Source: Alloyangia pacifica (GTDB taxonomy: Bacteria; Pseudomonadota; Alphaproteobacteria; Rhodobacterales; Rhodobacteraceae). Taken from it: a stretch of DNA of 64,000 nucleotides. A program made the position numbers and the translations under genes. The stretch lies in assembly GCF_900116195.1 (NCBI RefSeq), contig NZ_FOZW01000004.1:360340-424339 (forward strand), read 5' to 3'. This document shows, piece after piece, positions 51,449 to 60,367 of the stretch. The stretch's first letter is position 1. Every line of letters begins with the position of its first letter. Below the pieces are notes generated by a model. That model did no database searches. It saw only the letters and a list, made by a program, of their open reading frames with translations, and was not told where the DNA came from.

Positions 51449-53230
51449 GTGTCCGACACACGTGCCAACAAGCGATTCCGCTCGCAGGAGTGGTTCGACA
51501 ACCCCAACAACCCCGGCATGACGGCGCTCTACGTCGAGCGCTATCAGAACCAGGAATACACCCGCGACGAGCTGCAGGCGGAGAAGCCGATCATCGGCAT
51601 CGCCAACAGCGGCTCGGACATCGCGCCCTGCAACAAGATCCACGTCTTCCTGATGGACCGGATCAAGGCGGGCATCCGCGAAGCGGGCGGGATCCCGATG
51701 GAATTCCCGGTGCACCCGATCCAGGAGACCGGCAAGCGGCCCACAGCGGCGCTCGACCGGAACCTCAGCTACCTTGGCCTCGTCGAGGTGCTGCACGGCT
51801 ACCCGCTCGACGGCGTGGTGCTGACCACCGGCTGCGACAAGACCACCCCGGCCATGCTGATGGGCGCGGCGACGGTCGACATCCCGGCCATCGCGCTCAA
51901 CGGCGGTCCGATGCTCGACGGCTGGTGGAAGGGCAAGCGTGCCGGCTCGGGCACCATCGTCTGGGAATCGCGCCGGCTGCTGTCGGAGGGCAAGATCGAC
52001 TACGAGGAGTTCATGTCGCGGGTCTGCTCCTCGGCGCCCTCGCTGGGCCATTGCAACACCATGGGTACTGCTTCGACGATGAACGCCATGGCCGAGGCGC
52101 TCGGCATGTCGCTGACCGGCAACTCGGCCATTCCCGCGCCGTTCCGCGAGCGCATGGCGATGGCCTACCAGACCGGCAAGCGCATCGTGGAAATGGTCTA
52201 CGAGGATCTCAAACCCTCGGACATCCTGACCCGCGAGGCCTTCGAGAACGCCATCGTCGTCAACGGCGCGATCGGCGGCTCGACCAACGCCCCGCCGCAC
52301 CTGCAGGCGGTCGCCCGTCATGCGGGGGTCGAGCTCGACGTGAAGGACTGGGAGACCATCGGCTTCGACGTGCCGCTGCTGGTCAACATGCAACCCGCCG
52401 GTGAATACCTCGGCGAGAGCTTCTTCCGCGCTGGCGGCGTGCCCGCTGTGATGGAAGAGCTGCGCAAGGCCGGTCGCATCCACGAGGGCGCGATGACCGC
52501 CACCGGCAAGACCATGGGCGAGAACGTCACCGGGCTCGGCAGCCAGGACACCGACGTGATCAAGACCTACGACGCGCCGATGCGGCAGAACGCCGGCTTC
52601 AAGGTGCTCTCGGGCAACCTCTTCGACTCTGCGCTGATGAAGACCTCGGTGATCTCCGCCGACTTCCAGAAGCGCTTCCTGTCCGAGCCGGGCAGGGAGG
52701 GCATCCTCGAGGCCCGCGCCATCGTCTTCGAGGGGCCGGAGGACTACCACGACCGGATCAACGACCCCGATCTGAAGATCGACGAGCACTGCATCCTGTT
52801 CATCCGCAACGTCGGCTGCGTCGGCTATCCCGGCTCCGCCGAGGTGGTGAACATGCAGCCCCCCGATGCGCTGATCAAACAGGGCATCAACCACATGCCG
52901 ACGGTGGGTGACGGGCGCCAGTCGGGCACCTCGGAAAGCCCGTCGATCCTCAACGCCTCGCCCGAGGCGGTGGTCGGCGGCGGGCTCGCCTACCTGCAGA
53001 CCGGCGACATGGTGCGGCTCGATCTGAATGCCAGCACGATGAACGCGCTGGTCGAGGACGCCGAGTGGGAAAAGCGCAAGGCCGACTGGACCGCCCCCGA
53101 GCTCGTCCATCAGACTCCCTGGCAGGAGATCTACCGCAAGCACGTGGGCCAGCTCTCCGACGGCGGCTGCCTGGAGCTGGCGACCGCCTACCAGAAAGTG
53201 GCCCGGGTCCTGCCGCGCGACAACCACTGA
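51449..53230 (+). CDS. xylD: D-xylonate dehydratase-like protein (IlvD/Edd family)
   Basis: The GTG at 51449 has AAGGAGAGG 6-14 bp before it; the longer open frame upstream is noise. The 593 residues closely follow Caulobacter XylD from memory: [61 protein letters not shown], and a C-terminus ending LPRDNH. The Cys of [16 protein letters not shown] and the later GCVGYPG contribute to a [2Fe-2S] or [4Fe-4S] cluster. XylD dehydrates D-xylonate to 2-keto-3-deoxy-D-xylonate. L-arabonate dehydratases are close relatives, so pentonate specificity is not certain. Confidence 0.9.
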   Translation: MSDTRANKRFRSQEWFDNPNNPGMTALYVERYQNQEYTRDELQAEKPIIGIANSGSDIAPCNKIHVFLMDRIKAGIREAGGIPMEFPVHPIQETGKRPTAALDRNLSYLGLVEVLHGYPLDGVVLTTGCDKTTPAMLMGAATVDIPAIALNGGPMLDGWWKGKRAGSGTIVWESRRLLSEGKIDYEEFMSRVCSSAPSLGHCNTMGTASTMNAMAEALGMSLTGNSAIPAPFRERMAMAYQTGKRIVEMVYEDLKPSDILTREAFENAIVVNGAIGGSTNAPPHLQAVARHAGVELDVKDWETIGFDVPLLVNMQPAGEYLGESFFRAGGVPAVMEELRKAGRIHEGAMTATGKTMGENVTGLGSQDTDVIKTYDAPMRQNAGFKVLSGNLFDSALMKTSVISADFQKRFLSEPGREGILEARAIVFEGPEDYHDRINDPDLKIDEHCILFIRNVGCVGYPGSAEVVNMQPPDALIKQGINHMPTVGDGRQSGTSESPSILNASPEAVVGGGLAYLQTGDMVRLDLNASTMNALVEDAEWEKRKADWTAPELVHQTPWQEIYRKHVGQLSDGGCLELATAYQKVARVLPRDNH

Positions 53231-53291
53231 CACGAACCTGTTCCGGCGCGGGCGAGACCAACGCCCGCGCCGTTTCCTTGGGAGGAAATTC

Positions 53292-54026
53292 ATGCAGAGC
53301 ATCATCATCACCGGTGCGGGCAGCGGCATCGGCCGACTGACCGCGAAGGCGTTCCTGGACGCGGGCTGGAAGGTCGGTCTGGTCGGTCGCCGCGAAGCGC
53401 CGCTGGAAGAAACCGCGGGCGGCAATCCGAACGCGCTGGTCCTGCCGTTCGACGTGGCCGACCCAGAGGCGGTCGAGGCCGGTTTCGACAAGGCGATGGC
53501 AGAGTGGGGCCGCATCGACGCGCTGTTTAACAATGCCGGCGTCGGGCTCAAAGGCGCAATGATCGACGAGATCCCGGCCGAGGACTGGCTCAAGCTCAGC
53601 TCGATCAACATCACCGGCATGTTCCTCTGTGCACGCGCCGCCTTTGGCCGGATGCGCAGGCAGGACCCGCAGGGCGGCCGGATCATCAACAACGGCTCGG
53701 TCTCGGCGCATGTGCCGCGTTGGGGCTCGGCCCCCTATACAACCTCGAAACACGCGGTGACCGGGCTGACCCGTTCGCTGTCGCTGGATGGGCGGGCGTT
53801 CAACATCGCCTGCGGCCAGATCGACATCGGCAACGCGCTCACCGACATGGCGCAGGCGATGACCCAGGGCGTGCCGCAGGCCGACGGCTCGATCGCGGTC
53901 GAGCCGGTGATGGACGCCGCGCATGTGGCCAGCACGGTGATGCACATGGCGACGCTGCCGCTCGAGGCGAACGTCCAGTTCGTCACCGTCATGGCACCGG
54001 GCATGCCCTATATCGGGCGCGGCTGA
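53292..54026 (+). CDS. SDR family oxidoreductase downstream of xylD
   Basis: The 244-residue SDR has TGAGSGIGR, NNAGVG, catalytic Ser in NNGSVSAHVP, and YTTSK. The C-terminus is unusual (NVQFVTVMAPGMPYIGRG), lacking the common VDGG ending. It follows xylD by 61 bp with GGGAGGAAA as ribosome site, so a role as pentose or aldose dehydrogenase feeding xylD is attractive. Substrate unproven. Confidence 0.83.
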   Translation: MQSIIITGAGSGIGRLTAKAFLDAGWKVGLVGRREAPLEETAGGNPNALVLPFDVADPEAVEAGFDKAMAEWGRIDALFNNAGVGLKGAMIDEIPAEDWLKLSSINITGMFLCARAAFGRMRRQDPQGGRIINNGSVSAHVPRWGSAPYTTSKHAVTGLTRSLSLDGRAFNIACGQIDIGNALTDMAQAMTQGVPQADGSIAVEPVMDAAHVASTVMHMATLPLEANVQFVTVMAPGMPYIGRG

Positions 54027-54137
54027 TCGTCAGCTGCCCGGTTTCCGCCATGGCCGCCCACCGCGCGCGACCCCGGCGATTTACAATCGGCGGGGTCTGG
54101 CCTATCGGGGTCGCGACAGAAGAATGAGGCGGCCCTG

Positions 54138-55139
54138 ATGCCCAAGACGCTCGTGACCGGCGCAGCCGGATTCATCGGTTTCCACCTGTGCAAACGACTG
54201 CTCGCCGAGGGCCACGAGGTCGTCGGCCTCGACGCGGTGACGGACTACTACGATGTCGCGCTGAAACGGGCGCGCGTGGCGCAACTGGAGAGCGAGAGCT
54301 TCACCTTCGTCGAAGGTCGGGTCGAGACCCGGGGCCTGCTGATGGAGCTCTTCAAGACGCACCGCTTCGACTATGTCTACCACCTTGCCGCGCAGGCTGG
54401 GGTGCGCCACTCGATCGAACAGCCGCGCGACTACCTCGAGAGCAACATTGCCGGCACCTTCGAGCTGCTGGAGGCGGCGCGGGCCTATCCGCCGAAGCAC
54501 ATGCTGGCGGCCTCGACCTCCTCGGCCTACGGCTCGAACACCGAGATGCCGTATCGCGAGACGATGAAGACGGACCACCAGATGTCCTTCTACGCCGCGA
54601 CCAAGAAGGCGACCGAGAGCATGGCGCACAGCTACGCGCATCTCTACGATCTGCCGATCACCATGTTCCGCTTCTTCACCGTCTACGGCCCCTGGGGCCG
54701 CCCGGACATGGCGCTGTTCAAATTCACCAAGGCGATCCTCGAGGGCGCGCCGATCGACGTCTACAACGGCGGCGACATGATGCGCGACTTTACCTATGTC
54801 GATGACCTGGTCGCGGCGATCTTCCGGCTGGCCACAGTCCCCCCGGTGCGCGGCGCCCCCGCCGGTCCCGAGGACAGCCTCTCGCCGGTCGCGCCCTGGC
54901 GGGTGGTCAACGTCGGCAACGGCAGCCCGGTGCAACTGGTGGACTTCATCGAGGCGATCGAGGCGGCGACCGGCCTCGAGGCGACGCGCAACCTGCTGCC
55001 GATGCAGCCCGGCGACGTGCCGGCCACCTGGGCCGACACCACGCTGCTGGCGCGGCTCGCGGGCGAGTCGCAATACACCCCGGTGACCGAAGGCGTGCGC
55101 CGTTTCGTCGAGTGGTACCGCGCGTATTACGCCGTCTGA
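54138..55139 (+). CDS. UDP-glucuronate 4-epimerase-like NAD-dependent epimerase
   Basis: The 333-residue extended SDR has VTGAAGFIGFHLCKRLL, HLAAQAGVRHSIEQPRDYL, Ser in ASTSSAYGSN, catalytic Tyr/Lys in SFYAATKKATE, and DFTYVDDLV. This order matches UDP-glucuronate 4-epimerases of the LpsL type, which make UDP-galacturonate. Its location beside a catabolic operon is odd, since that enzyme serves polysaccharide synthesis; it may have its own promoter. Confidence 0.88.
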   Translation: MPKTLVTGAAGFIGFHLCKRLLAEGHEVVGLDAVTDYYDVALKRARVAQLESESFTFVEGRVETRGLLMELFKTHRFDYVYHLAAQAGVRHSIEQPRDYLESNIAGTFELLEAARAYPPKHMLAASTSSAYGSNTEMPYRETMKTDHQMSFYAATKKATESMAHSYAHLYDLPITMFRFFTVYGPWGRPDMALFKFTKAILEGAPIDVYNGGDMMRDFTYVDDLVAAIFRLATVPPVRGAPAGPEDSLSPVAPWRVVNVGNGSPVQLVDFIEAIEAATGLEATRNLLPMQPGDVPATWADTTLLARLAGESQYTPVTEGVRRFVEWYRAYYAV

Positions 55140-55161
55140 CGACGGCCCGCGGCTGGCCGCG

Positions 55162-55216
55162 CTTCTTCTCTTTGAAAATACGCCGGGGGAGCCCGGAGGG
55201 CGGGGGCGGAGCCCCT
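55162..55216 (+). repeat. Copy of the dispersed intergenic repeat (best copy)
   Basis: CTTCTTCTCTTTGAAAATAC, then GCCGGGGGAGCCCGGAGGGC, then GGGGGCGGAGCCCC. It lies between two convergent genes and contains a GGGG/CCCC hairpin at the right end. It shares one long segment with the 26.5-kb copy at one mismatch. Confidence 0.7.
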
Positions 55217-55254
55217 TCTTCCAATCCAGCCCCCCAGGCTGATCGCCGCCGGGG

Positions 55255-56163
55255 TCAGAGCCGCGGCGGGATCTTCGAATGCGGCACCCCGCGCCGGCGC
55301 TCGCGGTGCCAGATGTAAAGCCCCGCGCCGATGATGATCAACGCGCCGACCAGCGTCCAGACCGTCGGCCATGTGCCGAAGATCAGCAGCCCTGCCGCCG
55401 CCGCGCTCATCAGCTGCAGGTAGACCATCGGGGCCAGCACGGAGGCGTCCGCGTAGCGATGCGCAGCCGTCGCGAGCATGTGTGCCACGGCACCGAAGAT
55501 GCCGATCACCGCCAGCATGACGCCGGTACCGGTGCTCTCGGGCGCTTCCCATCCGGGCAGCACGAAGGGGGCGAGCAGGACAGTCGGCAGCGCGCCGCCC
55601 CAGACCTGCGAGGTGGCGTTGCTCTCCTTGCCCGCCAGTTGCCGTGTCAGGATGAAATAGACCGCGGCGCAGCACAGCGCGCCCACCGACAGCAGCATCG
55701 CCGGGTGGAAGTCCGCGCCCCAGGGCTGCATCACCACCAGCACCCCGAGAAAGCCGACGCAGACCGCGCCGATGCGATGCGGGCCGACCTTCTCGCCCAG
55801 CAGGGGGATCGCCAGCAGTGTCACCACGATCGGCCCGGCGAACATGATTGTCGTGGTCACGGTGATCGGCAGGTAGGCCAGCGCGAGGAAGTTCAGCATG
55901 GTGCTTCCGAACAGCCCGGCGGCGCGTAGCGTCTGCTTCCATGGATGCTCGGTGCGGAACAGAGCCTTGCCTTCGCGGGGCAGAAAGGTCAGCAGCACCA
56001 GCACCAGATGACCGGCGTAGCGGCACCAGACCACCTGCAGCGCCGGCTGGCCGTGCTGCAGCAGCCATTTGGCGGAGGTGTCGATGCAGGTGAAGCCGAG
56101 CACGGCAAGCGCCATCAGCGTCAGGCCAAAAGCCGTCCGGTCTTCGCGGGGGGCAATCGCCAT
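55255..56163 (-). CDS. DMT-superfamily (EamA) transporter
   Basis: The 302-residue protein has ten predicted helices in two EamA halves (PITVTTTIMFAGPIVVTLLAIPLLGEKVGPHRIGAVCVGF in the first, YLQLMSAAAAGLLIFG in the second). Gene start is 37 bp past the stop of the beta-hydroxyacid dehydrogenase, so it may be the last gene of the TRAP operon. It could export a metabolite of the pathway. Substrate unknown. Confidence 0.85.
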   Translation of the reverse strand: MAIAPREDRTAFGLTLMALAVLGFTCIDTSAKWLLQHGQPALQVVWCRYAGHLVLVLLTFLPREGKALFRTEHPWKQTLRAAGLFGSTMLNFLALAYLPITVTTTIMFAGPIVVTLLAIPLLGEKVGPHRIGAVCVGFLGVLVVMQPWGADFHPAMLLSVGALCCAAVYFILTRQLAGKESNATSQVWGGALPTVLLAPFVLPGWEAPESTGTGVMLAVIGIFGAVAHMLATAAHRYADASVLAPMVYLQLMSAAAAGLLIFGTWPTVWTLVGALIIIGAGLYIWHRERRRGVPHSKIPPRL

Positions 56164-56200
56164 GGCTCAGCGCGTCCGCGCCGGGAGGAGGGACATAAAC

Positions 56201-57085
56201 TCAGCCTTTCAGGTGCTTGGAGAGGTAGTCGACCATTTCCGGCACCATGTGTCCGGCGAAGCCGTTCTGCAAGACCTCGGCGAGCGTTTCCGATGCACAG
56301 CCGGACATGCGCGATCGTGCTCCCAGTTCCTCGGCCATCGCCCGGTAATAACCGACGTCCTTGGCGGCATTGTCCACCGAGAAGGCGAGATCGAGCTTGC
56401 CGTCCATCGCCCAGCTCTTGACGAAATCCATCATGCCCGAATGGTTCGGCCCCGCCGCCAGCACGCCGTAGAGCTTGTCGCGCGGCACCCCCGCGGCATC
56501 GCCCATGGCAAAGGCCTCGGCCATCGCCATGGCGGTGGTCATGGCAAAGAAGTTGTTGATCAGCTTGATCGTGTGGCCCGCGCCGAGCGGGCCGAGGTGG
56601 AAGACGTTCTCGCCCAGCACGTCGAGCACCGGCTTGACCTGCGCATAGGCGGCCTCGTCCCCTGCGCACATGATGTTGAGCTTGCCCTCCTTGGCATGGG
56701 CGGGGGTGCGACCCAGCGGCGCGTCGAGATAGGTAGCGCCCTTGCCGGCCAGCTCGGCGCCGATGCGTTTCGTCGAGCCGGGCAGGGAGGTGCCGAAGTC
56801 GATGACGATCTGGCTCGCGCGCGCGCCCGCCAGCACGCCGTCCTCGCCGAAGATGCGGCTCTCGACCTGCTCGGAGGTGCCGACGCAGAGCATGACGATG
56901 TCGCTCGTCTCGGCCAGTGCGCGGGCCGAGGCGGCTTCGCTGCCGCCGCGCGCCAGCGCCTCCTCGACACCGCTGCGGTCGCGGTTGCCGAGCACGCTCA
57001 CCTGATAGCCCGCGCCCTGCAGGCATTCGACCATGGCCCGGCCCATGAGGCCGAGTCCGATGAACCCGATGCTGGGTTTGCTCAT
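56201..57085 (-). CDS. Beta-hydroxyacid dehydrogenase (paralogue of the 47.9-kb enzyme)
   Basis: The 294-residue protein has the NAD motif GFIGLGLMGRAMVECL, DAPLGRTPAHAKEGKL, and the catalytic Lys in GHTIKLINNFFA. It is co-linear with the UxaA-type dehydratase (37-bp gap), which points to reduction or oxidation of a sugar-acid intermediate such as tartronate semialdehyde or 2-keto-3-deoxy acid. Confidence 0.85.
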   Translation of the reverse strand: MSKPSIGFIGLGLMGRAMVECLQGAGYQVSVLGNRDRSGVEEALARGGSEAASARALAETSDIVMLCVGTSEQVESRIFGEDGVLAGARASQIVIDFGTSLPGSTKRIGAELAGKGATYLDAPLGRTPAHAKEGKLNIMCAGDEAAYAQVKPVLDVLGENVFHLGPLGAGHTIKLINNFFAMTTAMAMAEAFAMGDAAGVPRDKLYGVLAAGPNHSGMMDFVKSWAMDGKLDLAFSVDNAAKDVGYYRAMAEELGARSRMSGCASETLAEVLQNGFAGHMVPEMVDYLSKHLKG

Positions 57086-57122
57086 GTCTTGTCCTTCCTG
57101 TGTGGAGAGGAAGGCGCGGCGG

Positions 57123-58613
57123 TCACATCACCGCGCCGACCTGCCAGGGCACGAACTCGTAGTCGCCAAGCCCCAGCGCTTCGGATTTGCTCTGCTCGCC
57201 CGAGGCCATGCGCAGCCACATCTCGTAGATCTCGCGGCCGACCTCTTCGACCGTCGCGCCCTCGGTGAGGATGCGCCCGGCGTTGACGTCCATATCTTCG
57301 GTCTGGCGCTGGTAGAGCTCGTTGTTCGAGGCGACCTTCATCGAGGGCGAGGGCTTCGCGCCGAAGGCCGAGCCGCGGCCGGTGGTGAAGCACACGAGGT
57401 TGCAGCCAGAGGCGATCTGCCCGGTGACAGAGGCGGGGTCGTAGCCGGGGCTGTCCATGAAGGTGAAGCCGCGCGCGGTGACCTGCTCGGCATACTTGTA
57501 GACGCCGTTGAGCGGCGTGGTGCCGCCCTTGGCCGCCGCGCCGAGAGATTTCTCGAGGATGGTGGTCAGCCCGCCCTTCTTGTTGCCGGGCGAGGGGTTG
57601 TTGTCCATCGAGCCGCGGTTCCGCTCCGTGTAGTCCTCCCACCAGTGGATCAGGTCGATCAGCTTGTGGCCGACCTCCGGTGTCGCGGCGCGGGCGGTGA
57701 GCAGGTGCTCGGCGCCGTAGATCTCGGGGGTCTCGGCCAGAACACCGGTGCCGCCCTGCGCCACCAGCAGGTCGCAGGCATAGCCGACGGCAGGGTTGGC
57801 GGTGATGCCCGACCAGGCATCCGAGCCGCCGCATTGCAGGGCGACCATCAGCTCGGAGGCAGGGCAGGGGGTGCGGGTGGCCTTGTTGACCTCGGGCAAC
57901 ATCTTCTCGACCTGCGCGATGCCGTGCTCGACCGTCTTGCGCAGCCCGCCCTCGTCCTGGATGTTCATCTTCTGGAAGAGCGGGCCTGGCTCCAGCCCGT
58001 AGGCCTGCACCAGCCAGTCGATCTGCATGACCTCGCAGCCGAGCCCGGCCATCAGCACGCCGCCGATGTTCGGGTTGCGGGCATAGCCCCAGAGCACACG
58101 CTGCAGGAACTCGAAACCGGTGCCGTCTCCGCCCATGGCGCAGCCGGTGCCATGCACGAAGGCCACCACGCCGTCGACATTGGGATAGGCGGCGAGCTTC
58201 TCGGGGGTGAAATGCTGGGCGATCATCCGCGCGGCGGTGGCCGAGCAGTTCACCGAGGTGAGGATCGCGAGGTAGTTGCGGGTGCCGACGCGGCCGGTCG
58301 AGCGGCGGTAGCCCATGAAGCTGTCCTGCTTTGCCGCAGGGGCGGCGGGGTGCAGGTTGGTGCCGAACTCGTATTCGGCCTCGACATTGCGGAACTCGAG
58401 GTTGTGGGTGTGGATATGCGCGCCCTGCGGGATGTCCTCGGCGGCATAGCCGATGATCTGGGCGTATTTGCGCACCGGCTCGCCCTTGGCGATGTCGCGG
58501 GTGGCCATCTTGTGGCCGCGCGGGATCAGAGTGGTCGCGCCCTCTTCGCCCACTTCCAGCGGGACGACTGCGGTGACGACGTTGTCATGTTCGGAAAGGC
58601 GGACGGTTTTCAT
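57123..58613 (-). CDS. uxaA: UxaA-family sugar-acid dehydratase (altronate dehydratase-like)
   Basis: The 496-residue protein matches E. coli UxaA in length. It has an N-terminal SAF domain (about residues 1-90, ending IPQGAHIHTHNLEFR) joined to the catalytic UxaA domain. Motifs are GYRRSTGRVGTRNYLAIL, FVHGTGCAMGGDG, and GLGCEVMQIDWLV. Several Cys suggest an iron centre. UxaA dehydrates D-altronate to 2-keto-3-deoxy-D-gluconate, which the KdgK-like kinase at 41.6 kb could use. Galactarate or another acid is possible. It follows dctM by 153 bp. Confidence 0.88.
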   Translation of the reverse strand: MKTVRLSEHDNVVTAVVPLEVGEEGATTLIPRGHKMATRDIAKGEPVRKYAQIIGYAAEDIPQGAHIHTHNLEFRNVEAEYEFGTNLHPAAPAAKQDSFMGYRRSTGRVGTRNYLAILTSVNCSATAARMIAQHFTPEKLAAYPNVDGVVAFVHGTGCAMGGDGTGFEFLQRVLWGYARNPNIGGVLMAGLGCEVMQIDWLVQAYGLEPGPLFQKMNIQDEGGLRKTVEHGIAQVEKMLPEVNKATRTPCPASELMVALQCGGSDAWSGITANPAVGYACDLLVAQGGTGVLAETPEIYGAEHLLTARAATPEVGHKLIDLIHWWEDYTERNRGSMDNNPSPGNKKGGLTTILEKSLGAAAKGGTTPLNGVYKYAEQVTARGFTFMDSPGYDPASVTGQIASGCNLVCFTTGRGSAFGAKPSPSMKVASNNELYQRQTEDMDVNAGRILTEGATVEEVGREIYEMWLRMASGEQSKSEALGLGDYEFVPWQVGAVM

Positions 58614-58766
58614 CTTGGCTCAAGCTCCATGGAGCGGCTGGGGAGTGTCGGATGGGGAGAGGGGCGGCGCACAGGGGCCAGCGGCTCTCGTGGGGGAACT
58701 CTCTGCCTCCGGCGGGGGAGGGTCAAGCGAAGGGGCGGCGCGGGCCGCCCCTTCGAAGGGATCGCG

Positions 58767-60362
58767 TTACAGGAACAGCGTGACGATCGGCGGCCAGGCC
58801 AGCAGCACCAGAAGGGCCAGGAGCTGCAGCCCGATGAAGGGCAGGAAGCCGCGGAAGATGTCGGTCAGCGAGATATGCGCCGGGGCGACGGACTTCAGGT
58901 AGAAGGCCGCGGGGCCGAAGGGCGGCGACAGGAAGCTGACCTGCATGTTCATGCAGAAGACCACGCCGAACCAGATGCCGATGTAGCTGCTGTCCACATG
59001 GCCGAGCCAGCCGATCTCTTCGGCGGGCAGACGCATGACGATCGGCAGGAACACCGGCATGATCAGCAACACGATGCCGACCCAGTCCATGAACATCCCC
59101 ATGATGAGGAAGATGAACATCATCACCAGGATGATCCCCATGGTCGGAAGGTCCGAGCCGACGATCATGTTGGCCACGTAGGTCGGGCCGCCCGCCAGCG
59201 TGTAGGCTGCCGCGAGGGCTGCCGCGCCGATGGTCACCCAGATGATCGTGCCGGTGGACTTGAGCGTGCGCATGACCGCATCCCAGACCACCTCGAAGCT
59301 CATTTCGCGGCGAATGAGGCCGATGACGAAGACCGCCACCACGCCCATGCCCGCGGCCTCGGTGATGCCGGTGATGCCGCCGTAGATCGAGCCCAGGACG
59401 ACGCCGATCACCACGGTGGGGGCGATCAGGCCCTTGCCCATCTCCCAGCCGGTGGCGGTGCGCTCACGGCCGACGATGAAGAAGACCACGATGGCAAAGA
59501 TCACCAGCGCGCCGACGAGCCACGGGATGTCCGACACCATGCCGAGCGGGATCGGGTCCACGCCCTCGGTCACCACGTTGGCGCCGGTCATGGTGAAGAA
59601 CAGCGCGCGCAGGGTGAGCGCCGCCACGATCCACATGCCGAAGCGCGACAGGAAGCCGAGGAACATGAGGGCCTTTTCACCGCCCGCCGGGGCGTCCGGG
59701 TCTGCCGGGGGCAGGGGGGCCTCGTCGGGGTTCATCCGGGTGCGGATGAAGATGTAGATCATGAAGAAGGACGCCAGCATGAAGCCCGGCAGGAAGGACG
59801 CGGTGAACAGCGCCTTGATCGAGGTCTCGGTAACGAGGCCGTAGAAGATCAGAACGATCGACGGCGGGATCATCGTGCCGAGCGAGCCCGAGGCGCAGAT
59901 CGTGCCGATGGCGAGGTTCTGGTTGTAGCCGAGGCGCAGCATCTGCGGCAGGGCGATGAGGCCCAGCAACACGACCTCGCCGCCGATGATCCCCGACATG
60001 GCGGCCATGATGACGGCCATGATCGAGGTCACGAAGGCGATGCCGCCACGGGTGCGCGACAGCCACACGTTCAGCGAGCTGTACATGTCCCGCGCGATGC
60101 CGGAGCGTTCGAGTAGCGAGGCCATGAATATGAACAATGGCACCGATATGAGAACGTAGTTCACCATCTGCCGGTAGACCGCCTGGCCGAGCACCGCGAA
60201 GGGCCCCATGCCGAAGCGTCCGAACAGCAGGTCGGGGCCGAATTTCATCACGAGCGTCGCGACCGCCAGGAAGGCGGAGGCGAAGCCCAGCGGCATCCCG
60301 ATCGCCAGCAGGGCAAACATGCCCAGCAACAGGATCAGGCTGAGTGTGCCGATATCCACCAT
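58767..60362 (-). CDS. dctM: TRAP transporter large permease DctM
   Basis: The start is at the ATG at 60362 (MVDIGTLSLILLLGMFALLA), giving 531 residues; the upstream open frame lies inside dctQ. It has twelve or more helices, with the DctM motifs GIMSGIIGGEVVLLGLIALPQML and GTMIPPSIVLIFYG. A loop of about 40 residues (PLPPADPDAPAGGEK) lies in the middle. Longer than the typical 430-residue DctM, it is of the larger subclass. It forms the channel of a TRAP importer driven by the Na+ or proton gradient. Confidence 0.93.
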   Translation of the reverse strand: MVDIGTLSLILLLGMFALLAIGMPLGFASAFLAVATLVMKFGPDLLFGRFGMGPFAVLGQAVYRQMVNYVLISVPLFIFMASLLERSGIARDMYSSLNVWLSRTRGGIAFVTSIMAVIMAAMSGIIGGEVVLLGLIALPQMLRLGYNQNLAIGTICASGSLGTMIPPSIVLIFYGLVTETSIKALFTASFLPGFMLASFFMIYIFIRTRMNPDEAPLPPADPDAPAGGEKALMFLGFLSRFGMWIVAALTLRALFFTMTGANVVTEGVDPIPLGMVSDIPWLVGALVIFAIVVFFIVGRERTATGWEMGKGLIAPTVVIGVVLGSIYGGITGITEAAGMGVVAVFVIGLIRREMSFEVVWDAVMRTLKSTGTIIWVTIGAAALAAAYTLAGGPTYVANMIVGSDLPTMGIILVMMFIFLIMGMFMDWVGIVLLIMPVFLPIVMRLPAEEIGWLGHVDSSYIGIWFGVVFCMNMQVSFLSPPFGPAAFYLKSVAPAHISLTDIFRGFLPFIGLQLLALLVLLAWPPIVTLFL

Positions 60363-60367
60363 GTAAG

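Noticed and set aside
51443..53692. 749-codon minus-strand frame opposite xylD
   Set aside because: It has shadow composition, no ribosome site and lies over a clear dehydratase gene.
57033..60116. 1027-codon plus-strand frame opposite uxaA and dctM
   Set aside because: The composition (His, Asp, Glu, Arg, Gly repeats) is that of an antisense frame to a membrane protein; the minus-strand genes are unmistakable.
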